DNA from: Rhodothermus marinus DSM 4252
GTDB lineage: Bacteria > Bacteroidota > Rhodothermia > Rhodothermales > Rhodothermaceae
Length of the DNA stretch: 64,000 bases
Direction of reading: 5' to 3'
NCBI RefSeq assembly: GCF_000024845.1
Contig: NC_013501.1
Span: forward strand, 2,026,874-2,090,873
Of this stretch, positions 9,601 to 19,572 are shown in pieces (the stretch's first letter is position 1; each line of letters starts with the position of its first letter). The translations under genes were made by a program, and so were the position numbers. The notes beneath the pieces were generated by a model, which was not told the origin of the DNA, searched no databases, and saw nothing but the letters and a program-made list of their open reading frames with translations.

Positions 9601-9917
9601 GGCTGCAACTGGAAGTTGAGTTCGGTCGTCAGCCCGATGTTGACCACCACGTTCTCGGCTACCACCGGAGCGTAACCGACGAACGAGGCCCGCACCCGGT
9701 ATTCGCCGGGCGGCACGTTCAGAATGACGTAGTAGCCCTCGACGTCGGTCGTGGCACCCATCGTGGTCCCTTCGATGACCACGTTCACACCGGGCAAGGG
9801 CTCACCCGTCTCCGCATCGGTCACCACGCCCGCAATCTTGCCTGTCTGGGCCCATGCAGTCGCAACACCGACTACAAGCAGGGCCACCCAGGTGCAGCAT
9901 ACCCGTACCAGTCTCAT
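6654..9917 (-). CDS. TonB-dependent receptor with carboxypeptidase-D-like N-terminal domain (copy A)
   Basis: The 1087-residue product has a signal peptide ending in AWAQ, a carboxypeptidase-regulatory-like domain (about 25-105; DAETGEPLPGVNVVIEGT), a plug domain (about 115-230; LTIRGAGGDQVAFAVDGLTL, GGFNAEYGNVRSGLINVVTK) and a long beta-barrel ending in Phe (YFGVRLTF). It should import a bulky substrate through the outer membrane using TonB energy. It is not a SusC type: the plug lacks the DIESITVLKDA signature and there is no SusD next to it. A good GGAGGA ribosome site lies 10 nt before the ATG. First gene of a three-gene unit with the FnIII-CTD and PorV-like genes. Confidence 0.9.
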   Translation of the reverse strand: MRLVRVCCTWVALLVVGVATAWAQTGKIAGVVTDAETGEPLPGVNVVIEGTTMGATTDVEGYYVILNVPPGEYRVRASFVGYAPVVAENVVVNIGLTTELNFQLQPQAVGLEEVVVVAEEPVVKPDVSASIANIRAEQVENLPVVSVADVISLQAGFEPGLTIRGAGGDQVAFAVDGLTLADPRGNTPILGVSFTAIEAVQVQTGGFNAEYGNVRSGLINVVTKEPSTERYFGDILMRYSTPSRPYFGPLPNDMEAYYIKPFLDTTPLEGCARGVAYCGTSVWPRWMQEQYPDHQGWDNLAQGTPWTPEQLYSAYKWLVRKDFTIREPNYELDGTIGGPVPLVSRYLGNLRFTASYRQVQTALMFPEQRPAYQDRIFQGKLVSDVASGVKLTIDGLYRKQKGHAAHRDGRGTILTGEMPRYPWDNREDLLPVQMNIGFNINMALFGDWGFSPTNITQSMIGAKLTHALSPATFYEVQLQRIESDYFTFMPRPRKGGITGPSEIVVCIRRDGTYTDPVNGQCAEGELGMSEAPMGYKQSYENAPTPTPFGLLGSQAGSARDSSNIVRYAARVDLTSQVNRVLQVKTGLEYIFSDYHIRHGVYDPANPHHENEKFRWDRTPVQAAYYAQAKLEFKGMIANLGVRFDYFNPSGKWYDYTAFDRALSASVGIRGIDQALSRKPVKKQLTVSPRLGVSFPITDNSKLYFNYGHFRQMLTPQDLFRVEYISNGAIFSIGNPNVPLPRTIAYELGFEQNIGNQFLLRLAGFYRDMHYQAREVEYISVDDAVDYFRVEPLNYGDVRGFELTLEKNRGRWIRGFVNYTYLARKFGNFGFGQINENRAEFRQYLTTTTDHYPWAPVPEPFARFNLEIIVPRDYGLLLGDWRLNLLGEWRAGAKGTWNGQSFTFGPGNDPEIAFNTSWKDYYNLDLRLSKNFETSAGRLQFFVDVTNVLNLKRMYWSNASPFEGPNDMLNYFRSLHLPGDIFGEEFDPGYVWVPGNDKPGDFRKPGIPYDPIYAVVDINQVTEPIPDVLYWDKATGQYMTYTNGQWQPADPKRVDYVLKNKAYIDNPDETYLAFLNPRDVYFGVRLTF

Positions 9918-10255
9918 TGCAAGTGCTCCTCCGGCTGGTTTTGGATTTCAGAAACCTTTCGAGATCGCTGCAAAAACTTTTCATTATGTAGAGATGCAGA
10001 ACCCCTGCAAGCTTCCTATCTCCTATCCTCCCCTAACAATTTCTTCACACTTTTCAGATTCACTGAGATGGAGAATGCGCCTCAGGGAAAGGCTTTGCTT
10101 GCGCAGGATACGCACCTGATCCGATTTCCCGGGCGTCTGGCGCATGTACGCGAAATCCTATACCCCGCCTCATTCCTCGGACTACAAGCACGTCCGCATG
10201 CGCACTTCCGAACAACTCGACGTGGAAGCCTTCAGAAGCGTGCCAGAACAGCAGT
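9918..10255. other. 338-bp intergenic region upstream of copy A receptor
   Basis: No convincing gene. It holds the leader of the receptor gene (next entry) and the region downstream of the UnbV gene that ends at 10256. A short open frame on the plus strand (10068-10283) has no ribosome site, no recognisable domain and runs into the neighbouring gene, so I do not call it. No strong terminator is visible here. Confidence 0.6.
9983..10010 (-). promoter_or_regulatory. Possible promoter of the copy A receptor unit
   Basis: On the minus strand TTGCAG (10005-10010) and CATAAT (9983-9988) are separated by 16 bp, about 65 nt before the ATG at 9917. The match is moderate, and no experimental signal is implied. 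Confidence 0.35.
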
Positions 10256-12469
10256 TCAGCGCTGCCCTTCCTCCAGCACGTAGGTGCGGTTCACCTCCAG
10301 ATTGAAATGCAAGTCGCGCCGGCCGTCCGGTGTGGGCCAGCGGATTTCCAACGTGTCGATATGCATGGCGTCGCCCAGACCGATCCAGGGCATCAGCGGC
10401 GAGGCGCCGAAACTCCCGCCGGAAGACACCGTGGCGTAGTGCACGCGGCGGCGACCGTCAGACGTCCGGACAACCAGACGGATCCGGGCTCCAATGGCCG
10501 CACGGTTGGCCCGTCGACCTACCAGACGGAGTTGTATCCGGTTGCCGGTCGATTGCACGTTTTCAAACAGCGCGTTGGGAAACACGTCGCTTTCAAAGGC
10601 ACCGCCCAGCACGACGTACATATCCAGATCGCCATCTCGGTCGAAATCGGCCATCGCCACGCCGTGCCCTTTCTGAAGGTGTCCGGTGCCGGAGACGAGC
10701 GTTACGTCCTCGAACGTTTCGCCCCGTCCCATGAACAGGCGATTGGGCACCAGCGCCCGGAAGTCGGGCGTGCCCGTGCCCCAGTACATATCGGGCCAGC
10801 CGTCGCTGTTCAGGTCGCCGTAGTTGCCGCTCATGGTGAAGCAGGCCCGGTCCAGTCCGGCCTCCCGGGTCACGTCGGTGAAGGTGCCGTCGCCGTTGTT
10901 GCGGTAAAGCGCGGGTGGCTCGCTCCGGCGCCGGATGCCCAGCCATTCCAGAGCGTATTCTGCAGGCGTTTCGGCCAGATAACGCAGATCGAAGCTGGCC
11001 ACAAACAGGTCTTCCAGGCCATCCTGGTTGTAGTCGAAGAACCAGACGGGAAAACTGAACAGCGGCCCGGTAACACCGGCCTGCTCGGCCGCCTCTTCGA
11101 AGTGCCAGTTTCGGGGATCTGTCCCACCCCGGTTCACAAACAGATGATTGGGACCGCCCAGCACGGAAACGTACAGATCGGGCAGCCCATCGTTGTTCAC
11201 GTCGCCCCAGGCTGCGCCTTTGACCATGGCCTTCAGGTCCAGCCCGACGTCCGGAGCGACGTCGGTAAACGTCCCGTCGCCGTTGTTGACGTAGAGCGCG
11301 CAGGGAAACTCGACAAATTGGTCTTCGGGCAAGCCGCCCAGACCGACCGCCCAGGCCGAGACCCAGTTCGATTCACACCCGACGAACAGATCGATCCAGC
11401 CGTCCAGGTTAAAATCCGCAAAAGCGGCCGTCTGCGACGGACAGGCATAGCCCAGTCCGGCCTCGTAGGTTACGTCGGTAAAGGTGCCGTCTCCGTTGTT
11501 GCGGAGCAGCGAATTGGGCATGCGGCCGGCCGGTCCCAGCCAGGCTCCGCGGAGAATCAGCACGTCCACATCGCCGTCGTTGTCATAGTCGGCGTGCACC
11601 GTATTGAGCCCGCCGATAATCCCTTTCAGGCCCGCCGCCTCCGTATGATCCACGAAGCCGCCCTGTCCGTCCGCCAGGAAAAGGCGCACCTGGTCGTTCA
11701 GCCCGTAGGACGTGACCAGCAGATCGACCCAGCCGTCGCCGTTGAAATCCTCGGCCGAAACGCCTCCGGCCAGCCCTACCACGTCCACGCCGAGCGCCAT
11801 TGCCACGTTTCGAAAAGATGGCGCGACCGGTTGGGCCGGCGCCAGCCCATTGATGCGCCAGCGCGCGGGCACGCCGTCGGGGTACCGGCCCATGGCCATA
11901 TAGGCCAGGTTCAACAGCCAGCGCGACTGAAAGTCGAACGGCCGGCTTTCGAGCAGCCGCTCCCAGAGTGCGGCTGCCTGCTGCACGGCTTCCCGGCGCC
12001 GGTGGATGCCCCCGCCCTGAAGGGGCAGGATGCAGGCTTCCGGATGGGGCAACGCCAGACAGTTCTGCTGCTCGCCCAGTCGGAAATAGGCCGTGGCCAG
12101 CGCCTCCAGCAGCTGACGCGTCTCCGGCGCTCCCTCGTAGGTGCCAAAGCGGGCCAGTAGCGCCTGCAGTTCTCGAATAGCGGCTTCGGTCTGACCGGCC
12201 GCCAGCAACTCCCGGGCATAGTTGAATCGAAGAGAAAGCGAGCTGCTCCCCGTCTGCTCCAGCTGCCTGTGCCACCACTCGGCGCGCTGGCTGTTCAGCA
12301 GATAATAGGCCATGGGATCGGCCAGCGCCCGCCGGTAGATGGCTGCCAGCGTGTCGACCATCCGGGCCGTGCCGCTCAGGGTGGCGGGTGGTTCAGGCGC
12401 CCGACAGGCGGCCAGCCCTGCGACGAAGGCCATCCCCAGAATTTTCCAGCGCAACGCTTCGCGCTTCAT
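10256..12469 (-). CDS. Lipoprotein with helical N-terminal region, FG-GAP propeller and ASPIC/UnbV domain
   Basis: The 737-residue product has a lipobox Leu-Ala-Ala-Cys (Cys22). Residues ~30-200 are helical and TPR-like (RFNYARELLAAGQTEAAIRE). Seven Ca-binding loops follow (DFNGDGWVD, DYDNDGDVD, DFNLDGWID, DVNNDGLPD, DYNQDGLED, DLNSDGWPD, DFDRDGDLD), as expected for a seven-bladed propeller, and an ASPIC/UnbV domain at the C-terminus (SSGGSFGASPLMPWIGLG). It thus fuses the two modules, TPR and UnbV, that are separate genes nearby. Last gene of a five-gene operon, joined to the preceding TPR gene by an ATGA overlap. Confidence 0.85.
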   Translation of the reverse strand: MKREALRWKILGMAFVAGLAACRAPEPPATLSGTARMVDTLAAIYRRALADPMAYYLLNSQRAEWWHRQLEQTGSSSLSLRFNYARELLAAGQTEAAIRELQALLARFGTYEGAPETRQLLEALATAYFRLGEQQNCLALPHPEACILPLQGGGIHRRREAVQQAAALWERLLESRPFDFQSRWLLNLAYMAMGRYPDGVPARWRINGLAPAQPVAPSFRNVAMALGVDVVGLAGGVSAEDFNGDGWVDLLVTSYGLNDQVRLFLADGQGGFVDHTEAAGLKGIIGGLNTVHADYDNDGDVDVLILRGAWLGPAGRMPNSLLRNNGDGTFTDVTYEAGLGYACPSQTAAFADFNLDGWIDLFVGCESNWVSAWAVGLGGLPEDQFVEFPCALYVNNGDGTFTDVAPDVGLDLKAMVKGAAWGDVNNDGLPDLYVSVLGGPNHLFVNRGGTDPRNWHFEEAAEQAGVTGPLFSFPVWFFDYNQDGLEDLFVASFDLRYLAETPAEYALEWLGIRRRSEPPALYRNNGDGTFTDVTREAGLDRACFTMSGNYGDLNSDGWPDMYWGTGTPDFRALVPNRLFMGRGETFEDVTLVSGTGHLQKGHGVAMADFDRDGDLDMYVVLGGAFESDVFPNALFENVQSTGNRIQLRLVGRRANRAAIGARIRLVVRTSDGRRRVHYATVSSGGSFGASPLMPWIGLGDAMHIDTLEIRWPTPDGRRDLHFNLEVNRTYVLEEGQR

Positions 12470-13695
12470 CGGAGCGTATCCGGTGCGATAGTGGTCAGCC
12501 CGGCCAGATAGCGGCGGGGTTCGGGCCGCTCGGGGGCCAGCCGAAGGGCCTGCTCCCAGGCACGCCGGGCCGCCTCGCGGCGTCCCTGACGGGCGTACAG
12601 GATGCCCAGGTTGATCCAGCCGTCGACAAATGTCGTGTCGCGCTGCACGGCGGCTTCCAGCAACGCGATGGCCCGGTCTTCTTCGCCCAGCAGCAGGTGC
12701 AACACGGCCATGTTGTTCTGAAACTCCAGATGATCCGGTGCCAGAAAGTGCGCCACCTGATAGGCGTAGAGCGCTTCCCGGTACTGTCCCAGCCGCCGGA
12801 GGAGCGATCCCAGCGTGGCGTAAGCATAGGGATCGCGGGGCGTGTTGGCCACCAGGAGTTCGGCCTGCTCCACCTTCGCCTGGAGCGCCCGCAGGGCCTC
12901 GGCCCGCTCCAGCATGCGACGGGCTGCCTCGGTCTCGCCCAGTTGCTGCAAAACGCGCCCCAGACTGTAATGAGCCGCCTGATGCCAGGGCGCTTCCTGC
13001 ACGACAGACTCCAGCAGCGGTCGCGCCTGCGCCGGCTGTCCGGTCAGCAGCAGCAGGTTGCCCAGCCGGTAACGGGCCACCAGACTTTTCGGGGCCAGCT
13101 CCCAGGCGCGCCTGGCTGCCCGCAGGGCTTCGTCGTAGCGGCCTTCGTTTTCATTCAATTCGGCCAGATCGAGCCAGGCTTCGGCGTAGGTGCTGTCGTA
13201 GCGCAGGGCGGTCTCAAGGGCAAGGCGCGCACTGTCGGGCCGTCCCAGCTCCGCATAGGCCCGCCCGATGCCTCGCCAGGAAAGTGCGTTCGGCCGGAGT
13301 GCCAGTTCTCTGCGAAACAACGCGATCGCCTCCCGGAATTGCCCGCGCCGGGCGGCATTGTTGGCCAGGTTGTGCCAGACGCCGGCATAGTCCGGCACGC
13401 GACGGGCCACCAGCCAGTACAGGCTGTCGGCCTCGTCGAGCAGCCGCATGTGCGTGTAAACGCGCCCTTTGAAAAAGAGAATGTCTGGATGTTCGGGCTG
13501 AAGTGCCTCCGCGCTGTCGGCCAGTGCAACAGCCCGGCTGAACTGCTGCTGCGCAAATGCCGCTTCGGCCTGAGCTATCAGCGCCTGCACTTCGGGAAGC
13601 AGCGGCGGATAGGCCGGTTGCTTCTCCCGGCACGCGCCCAGGAACGTCAGCAGCAACCCGAGGCCGAGTGCCGTTCGGCCGATCAAACGCTGCAT
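12466..13695 (-). CDS. TPR-repeat lipoprotein
   Basis: The 409-residue product starts at the ATG at 13693-13695. The longer in-frame extension to 13920 lies inside the upstream UnbV gene and reads as low-complexity Arg/Gly, so it is rejected. The signal peptide ends in lipobox Leu-Gly-Ala-Cys (Cys22). The remainder is a TPR solenoid (for instance PDYAGVWHNLANNAARRGQF, WHQAAHYSLGRVLQQLGETE). It is closely similar in plan to the proteins at 154-1368 and 18172-19452. It lies 5 bp after the UnbV stop and overlaps the next UnbV gene by ATGA. Confidence 0.87.
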   Translation of the reverse strand: MQRLIGRTALGLGLLLTFLGACREKQPAYPPLLPEVQALIAQAEAAFAQQQFSRAVALADSAEALQPEHPDILFFKGRVYTHMRLLDEADSLYWLVARRVPDYAGVWHNLANNAARRGQFREAIALFRRELALRPNALSWRGIGRAYAELGRPDSARLALETALRYDSTYAEAWLDLAELNENEGRYDEALRAARRAWELAPKSLVARYRLGNLLLLTGQPAQARPLLESVVQEAPWHQAAHYSLGRVLQQLGETEAARRMLERAEALRALQAKVEQAELLVANTPRDPYAYATLGSLLRRLGQYREALYAYQVAHFLAPDHLEFQNNMAVLHLLLGEEDRAIALLEAAVQRDTTFVDGWINLGILYARQGRREAARRAWEQALRLAPERPEPRRYLAGLTTIAPDTLR

Positions 13696-13700
13696 GGTGC

Positions 13701-15434
<1,734 letters not shown>

Positions 15435-15436
15435 GG

Positions 15437-18157
15437 TTATCGATCAATGTTTTGCCAGGCCAGCATCGGCGCTATGCGCAGCCGTCCGTTTTCATCCACG
15501 GGATGCAGCTCGTGCTCGTGGATGGGCTGCGCCTCACGGTTGGCCATCGGATGACGATGTTTATACGGCGTGCTCCAGGCCGAAGCCTCCTCGTCCACCT
15601 TGTGATATTCGTAGCGGGCTTTCGCCGCCCGGAACTCCTCGGTGCGGCCCAGCGCCCCCAGGGCCAGCATGCGGTTGTAGAGGCCGCCCAGGTCCTCCGG
15701 ATCGATGGCCAGGATGCGGTCGAACCACCGGAGCGCTTCTTCATAGCGGCCCGAAAGGTAATGGATACGCCCGATCTCCTGCAGCAGCACGCGATCGCGC
15801 GGGTAGCGGGCCACTACCTTCATCCACTCGTCGAGCGCCCGATCGTATTCGCCCTGTCGCTGGTAGATCTTGCCCCGGAAGTAGGCGGTCTTCAGATAGC
15901 CGGGCCGACGCCGTTCGGCTTCGGCGAGCGCCTCCATCGCCCGATCCAGTTGCCCTTCGGCGATCAGCACACGGGCCAAGTTGATGGGGCCTTCGGGATT
16001 GTCCGGGGCCAGACGGCTCACCTGTTCGAAGGCGTCCAGCGCCCGACGCGTGTTGCCCTCCAGGAAAAGACCGATGCCGTAGTCGTTCCAGCGCTCCCAG
16101 AGTGGCACATTGCTTTCGGGTGGTTGCCCGGCCACGCGGCGCGCCGTGGCAATGGTGGTGATCGGAAGCTCGGGCGCCGTGCGGTCTTCATCCAGGATCC
16201 AGCGGCGATAGTCCACCTCGGGCGTGGCGAGCGAATCGGGCTGGCCGGGTGCCACACGTCCCCGGAACGTCCAGTTATTGAAGTACCACTTGAATTTACG
16301 GTACTTGAAGGCCACCGAAAGTTCGGTGATCGGACGGCCGGGCGGCACGGTGAAGCGGTAATGGACCGTTCGCGCCGTGCCCGGATTGATCACGTTCACG
16401 TAAACCGGGGTGCGGAAGTCGTGCGGGTTGCGCTTGTTGGCCTCCTGGCCGGCCCGGTCCACAAACACGGCCCCGAAAAAGTGCGCGGTGGAATCGACCC
16501 GCCCTTCGTCATCCAGCAGGCCCGAGGCCACCACGGTCTGCCCTTCGGGGTCGCGTCCGATCACCTCCAGCCAGAGTTCGTTCGAGTCGTTCGTACCGCC
16601 GGGCAGCGCATGACCCACCTTGCGGTTGCGCACGACCACGGTCAGCTCCACCCGATCGCCGGGACGGAGGACGGGCATGGGTTCGTCGGGGCCGTAGGTG
16701 CGGCCGTTGACGCGCACCAAAAACAGATCGACCGTGGCGATGGAGTCCTGCAGAAACGCCTGCGTAGCCCGGAGCTGCTCGTCGTGGCCTTTGAGGAAGG
16801 GCAGCGCCGTGTTGGCGGCCAGGAAGCGGTGGCTGCGCACGAAGCCCCCGTCGTTGCCCTGATCGTCGGAGGGCACCAGGGGCATGTGGCAGTCGATGCA
16901 GGTGCGCGGTTGGGCCGGCAGGTAAAACGACCGCACCGTGTTGCCCGATACGCCACTCATCTGCCAGGCGTCGTATTCGTTCTGGCCCCGGAGCCAGCGG
17001 TAGTAGTTGACGGCGGGCGGCAGCCCCACTTTATGACAGGTGCTGCAGAACTGCTCGGTACGGTGCACGGGGCGAAGCATGGCCTCCCGATGCGGCTCCG
17101 GCTTGGCCCGGATGAGCTGGCGGTGCAGCCACTGCCCAATTGGATTCGTGCTTCGGGCAAAGGGATATTCATCGGGTTCGGCGATCACGTAACGGCCGTT
17201 GCCCCGGAGGTCGCGTAGCCCCGTAACGGCATGACAGGAAAGACAGGTGATGCCCTCGTGGGCCGTCCAGTGTGTGGTGTCGAGCGGCATGCGGTGGCCG
17301 AAGCGTCCCGAAAAGAGCATGACCGGGTCGTGGCAGGAGGCACACCAGCGGGCGGCCTCGACCGGCCGGCGCTCCAGCATGTATTCGATGGAGCGGCGGT
17401 AGTACGGGTTGTTGAACGAAGAGAAATGATGGGCCGAAGCCTCCCACTGCGCGTAGATGTCGGGGTGGCAGCCGGCCTGGCCGCAGGTTTTCGAGCCGGA
17501 AAGCGTGGCCTCCTTGAAAAAGCCCTCGTGTGCCAGCAGGGCCTCGGAGGCAGCCAGCGGATTTTCGTTGCCGGTGTCGAGGTAGACCGGATCGGGCTGT
17601 TTGAGCCAGGGCACCAGGAAGAAGGCAACCGAGACCACCACGCCCGCGCAGAACGTCAGCGTCAGCGGATGGCGCAGGACCTGTCCCCGGCGCAAGGCGG
17701 CAATGCCCTCGGGCAGCAGAAAGCGAAAGCGCACCCCTCGCTTGAGCGACACATGGACGAGAAAGCCCAGCAGTGAGGTAAACATGCTCACGACGTGAAG
17801 CGTCAGCAGCACGCGTCGGTTCAGCGTCGGCGTGCCCCAGAAAAGCAGGATGCCGCTCACGAGCAGCACCCCCATGGAGAGCGCCGTGAACACGCCGGCG
17901 GCCGTCGCCCGAAGATTCCAGCGCAGCGGCATCGTGCGGATATGCGCCAGCAGGAACAGCAGGAGCGGCACGACCAGCAGCAGGCCGAGTCCGACGTGCA
18001 GCAGCACGTTGCTCATGTAGACGAGCGCCGTCGAGCGGTCGAACAGCACGAGCACCAGGCTGTTGAGCAGCATCACAAGGAAGCCGCCCAACAAGATGCT
18101 CACCCATCGGCGCTGCTTGGCCGGCAGATGAAACAACCGTTTAGATGAGCGAGCCAT
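15437..18157 (-). CDS. Membrane-anchored multiheme cytochrome c with C-terminal TPR domain
   Basis: The 906-residue product has about five hydrophobic helices in residues 19-184, containing His54, His121 and His135, which could bind heme b (inference). A c-type heme region follows: CGQAGCH (225-231, a CX4CH site), CASCH (272), CLSCH (305), CSTCH (371) and CIDCH (420), so up to five hemes. The region resembles cytochrome c554-like proteins. A beta-rich domain and a TPR region (about 690-880) close the protein. Quinol oxidation or electron transfer across the inner membrane is plausible but not shown. It lies 14 bp after a TPR gene and 2 bp before a UnbV gene, in the same operon. Confidence 0.82.
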   Translation of the reverse strand: MARSSKRLFHLPAKQRRWVSILLGGFLVMLLNSLVLVLFDRSTALVYMSNVLLHVGLGLLLVVPLLLFLLAHIRTMPLRWNLRATAAGVFTALSMGVLLVSGILLFWGTPTLNRRVLLTLHVVSMFTSLLGFLVHVSLKRGVRFRFLLPEGIAALRRGQVLRHPLTLTFCAGVVVSVAFFLVPWLKQPDPVYLDTGNENPLAASEALLAHEGFFKEATLSGSKTCGQAGCHPDIYAQWEASAHHFSSFNNPYYRRSIEYMLERRPVEAARWCASCHDPVMLFSGRFGHRMPLDTTHWTAHEGITCLSCHAVTGLRDLRGNGRYVIAEPDEYPFARSTNPIGQWLHRQLIRAKPEPHREAMLRPVHRTEQFCSTCHKVGLPPAVNYYRWLRGQNEYDAWQMSGVSGNTVRSFYLPAQPRTCIDCHMPLVPSDDQGNDGGFVRSHRFLAANTALPFLKGHDEQLRATQAFLQDSIATVDLFLVRVNGRTYGPDEPMPVLRPGDRVELTVVVRNRKVGHALPGGTNDSNELWLEVIGRDPEGQTVVASGLLDDEGRVDSTAHFFGAVFVDRAGQEANKRNPHDFRTPVYVNVINPGTARTVHYRFTVPPGRPITELSVAFKYRKFKWYFNNWTFRGRVAPGQPDSLATPEVDYRRWILDEDRTAPELPITTIATARRVAGQPPESNVPLWERWNDYGIGLFLEGNTRRALDAFEQVSRLAPDNPEGPINLARVLIAEGQLDRAMEALAEAERRRPGYLKTAYFRGKIYQRQGEYDRALDEWMKVVARYPRDRVLLQEIGRIHYLSGRYEEALRWFDRILAIDPEDLGGLYNRMLALGALGRTEEFRAAKARYEYHKVDEEASAWSTPYKHRHPMANREAQPIHEHELHPVDENGRLRIAPMLAWQNIDR

Positions 18158-18171
18158 GCGTTATTACACGA

Positions 18172-19452
18172 TCAGGAGCCACGTCGTCGTTCCAGTTCAG
18201 CTAAGTAACGCCGTAAGGTATCATCATGCGGGCGGTAGCGCAAGGCCTGCAGCCAGGCCCGCCGAGCTGCTTCGTACTGTTTCTGCTCGGCCAGCACCAC
18301 CCCCAGGTTTAGCCACACATCGGCCAGGGTCGAGTCCCGTTGCAATAGCTGATAGTAGCGCTGCACAGCCTCAAGCGTATCGCCCAGAAGCAAGGCCAGG
18401 TTAGCCCGATCGTTCTGCAGGGCCAGGTTATCGGGTGCCCAAAAAATTGCCACATCCAGTGCTTTGCGGGCCTCTTCGTATTGTCCTGCCTGAATGAATA
18501 GGGCCGCCAGTTCTTGCCAGGGACGAGCACGCTGACTCTGGTAGGCATTCAGGCGAGCCTGAGCGATCTTTCCGGAAAGCTGCTGAATCTGCCGCGCTCG
18601 TTCCAAAAAGAACTGCCCCGCTTCTCGCTGTCCCAGTTGCATCAAGGCCCGCCCCAGGTTATAGTTAGCCCCTCGGTGCGTAGGCTGCCGCTCCACCACC
18701 AGCTGCAGAAAGTGTACGGCATCCTCTAGATACCCATTCTGCATCAAGAGACGGCCGAACGTGTAGATATTTTCCAGGTCACCCGGAGCCTTTTGCAGGG
18801 CTTTTTCAGCCAGTTCTAGGGCCTTTTGCAGATGCCCTTCTTGGGCCTCCAGTTCAGCCAGCCAGCGATAGGTTTCACTGGCCAATGAGTCGAGTGCCAG
18901 CGACTTCATATAAAATCGACGCGCCGCCTCCAAGCTATCGAGCAGGAAAAAGGCCCGGCCTGCCTGGCGATAAATGACTGGAAGCGCGGCCTGGTCCGCT
19001 TCTCGGTAAAACTGCTGAACGTCCGGTGGAGAGGACTGGATCAGCGCCAGTTCTTCAAGATAGAGGTCAAGCGCCTTTTTGTAAGCACCCTGCAGAAAAG
19101 CGGAGTGCCCCTGTTGAAAATAGATGCCTCTCAGATAAGGATCCAACTGTCGTGCTTTCTGAAAGGCTGCATTTGCCAGCTCAAAAGCATTGGCATCCAG
19201 GTAAATACGCCCTTTGAGTAGATAGGCCTCAGCCACTTCTACTGCAGCCAGCAAGCTATCTACGCGCTGCATGGCCAGGCTGTAATTGCCGGCCGCATAG
19301 GCCTGCCAGGCCCGTTCCAGTTGCGCGCGCTGTGCGGGCGCAAGCAGTTGCTGGGAAGAAGGACGATAAGCTTCAGAGTCGACATGCTGGCATCCTGCCA
19401 GCATAAAAAGGGCCAGCACCCCTACCAACCAAGCACGAATCGCACGCCTCAT
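18172..19452 (-). CDS. TPR-repeat lipoprotein, first gene of the cytochrome/UnbV operon
   Basis: The 426-residue product is taken from the ATG at 19450-19452, which gives a signal peptide with lipobox Leu-Ala-Gly-Cys (Cys21). A longer frame to 19557 would start inside the upstream terminator hairpin and is rejected. TPR units run to the C-terminus (THRGANYNLGRALMQLGQRE; STLADVWLNLGVVLAEQKQY). Base composition and codon use are visibly less GC-rich than in the operon genes that follow, resembling the block 20.65-27 kb. Together with the downstream cytochrome, UnbV, TPR and UnbV genes it forms a five-gene unit after a strong terminator. Confidence 0.85.
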   Translation of the reverse strand: MRRAIRAWLVGVLALFMLAGCQHVDSEAYRPSSQQLLAPAQRAQLERAWQAYAAGNYSLAMQRVDSLLAAVEVAEAYLLKGRIYLDANAFELANAAFQKARQLDPYLRGIYFQQGHSAFLQGAYKKALDLYLEELALIQSSPPDVQQFYREADQAALPVIYRQAGRAFFLLDSLEAARRFYMKSLALDSLASETYRWLAELEAQEGHLQKALELAEKALQKAPGDLENIYTFGRLLMQNGYLEDAVHFLQLVVERQPTHRGANYNLGRALMQLGQREAGQFFLERARQIQQLSGKIAQARLNAYQSQRARPWQELAALFIQAGQYEEARKALDVAIFWAPDNLALQNDRANLALLLGDTLEAVQRYYQLLQRDSTLADVWLNLGVVLAEQKQYEAARRAWLQALRYRPHDDTLRRYLAELERRRGS

Positions 19453-19511
19453 AGCTAACTTATGGGTTACACTGAAAACAGCCCGAGCACAAACTAAACA
19501 GCCAAACAAAG

Positions 19512-19549
19512 AAAGCAACCCCGGGATCCACTCTTCCCGGGGTTGCTTT
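19512..19549 (-). terminator. Strong terminator after copy B PorV-like gene
   Basis: A perfect 15-bp inverted repeat (19512-19526 with 19535-19549), 8-nt loop. On the minus strand the stem ends in TTT and continues TTTCTTTG-like. It lies 24 bp past the stop of the PorV-like gene and 60 bp before the start of the TPR gene, so that operon probably needs its own promoter or readthrough. Confidence 0.88.
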
Positions 19550-19572
19550 GTGCTCATGGTTGGCTTTATGGC

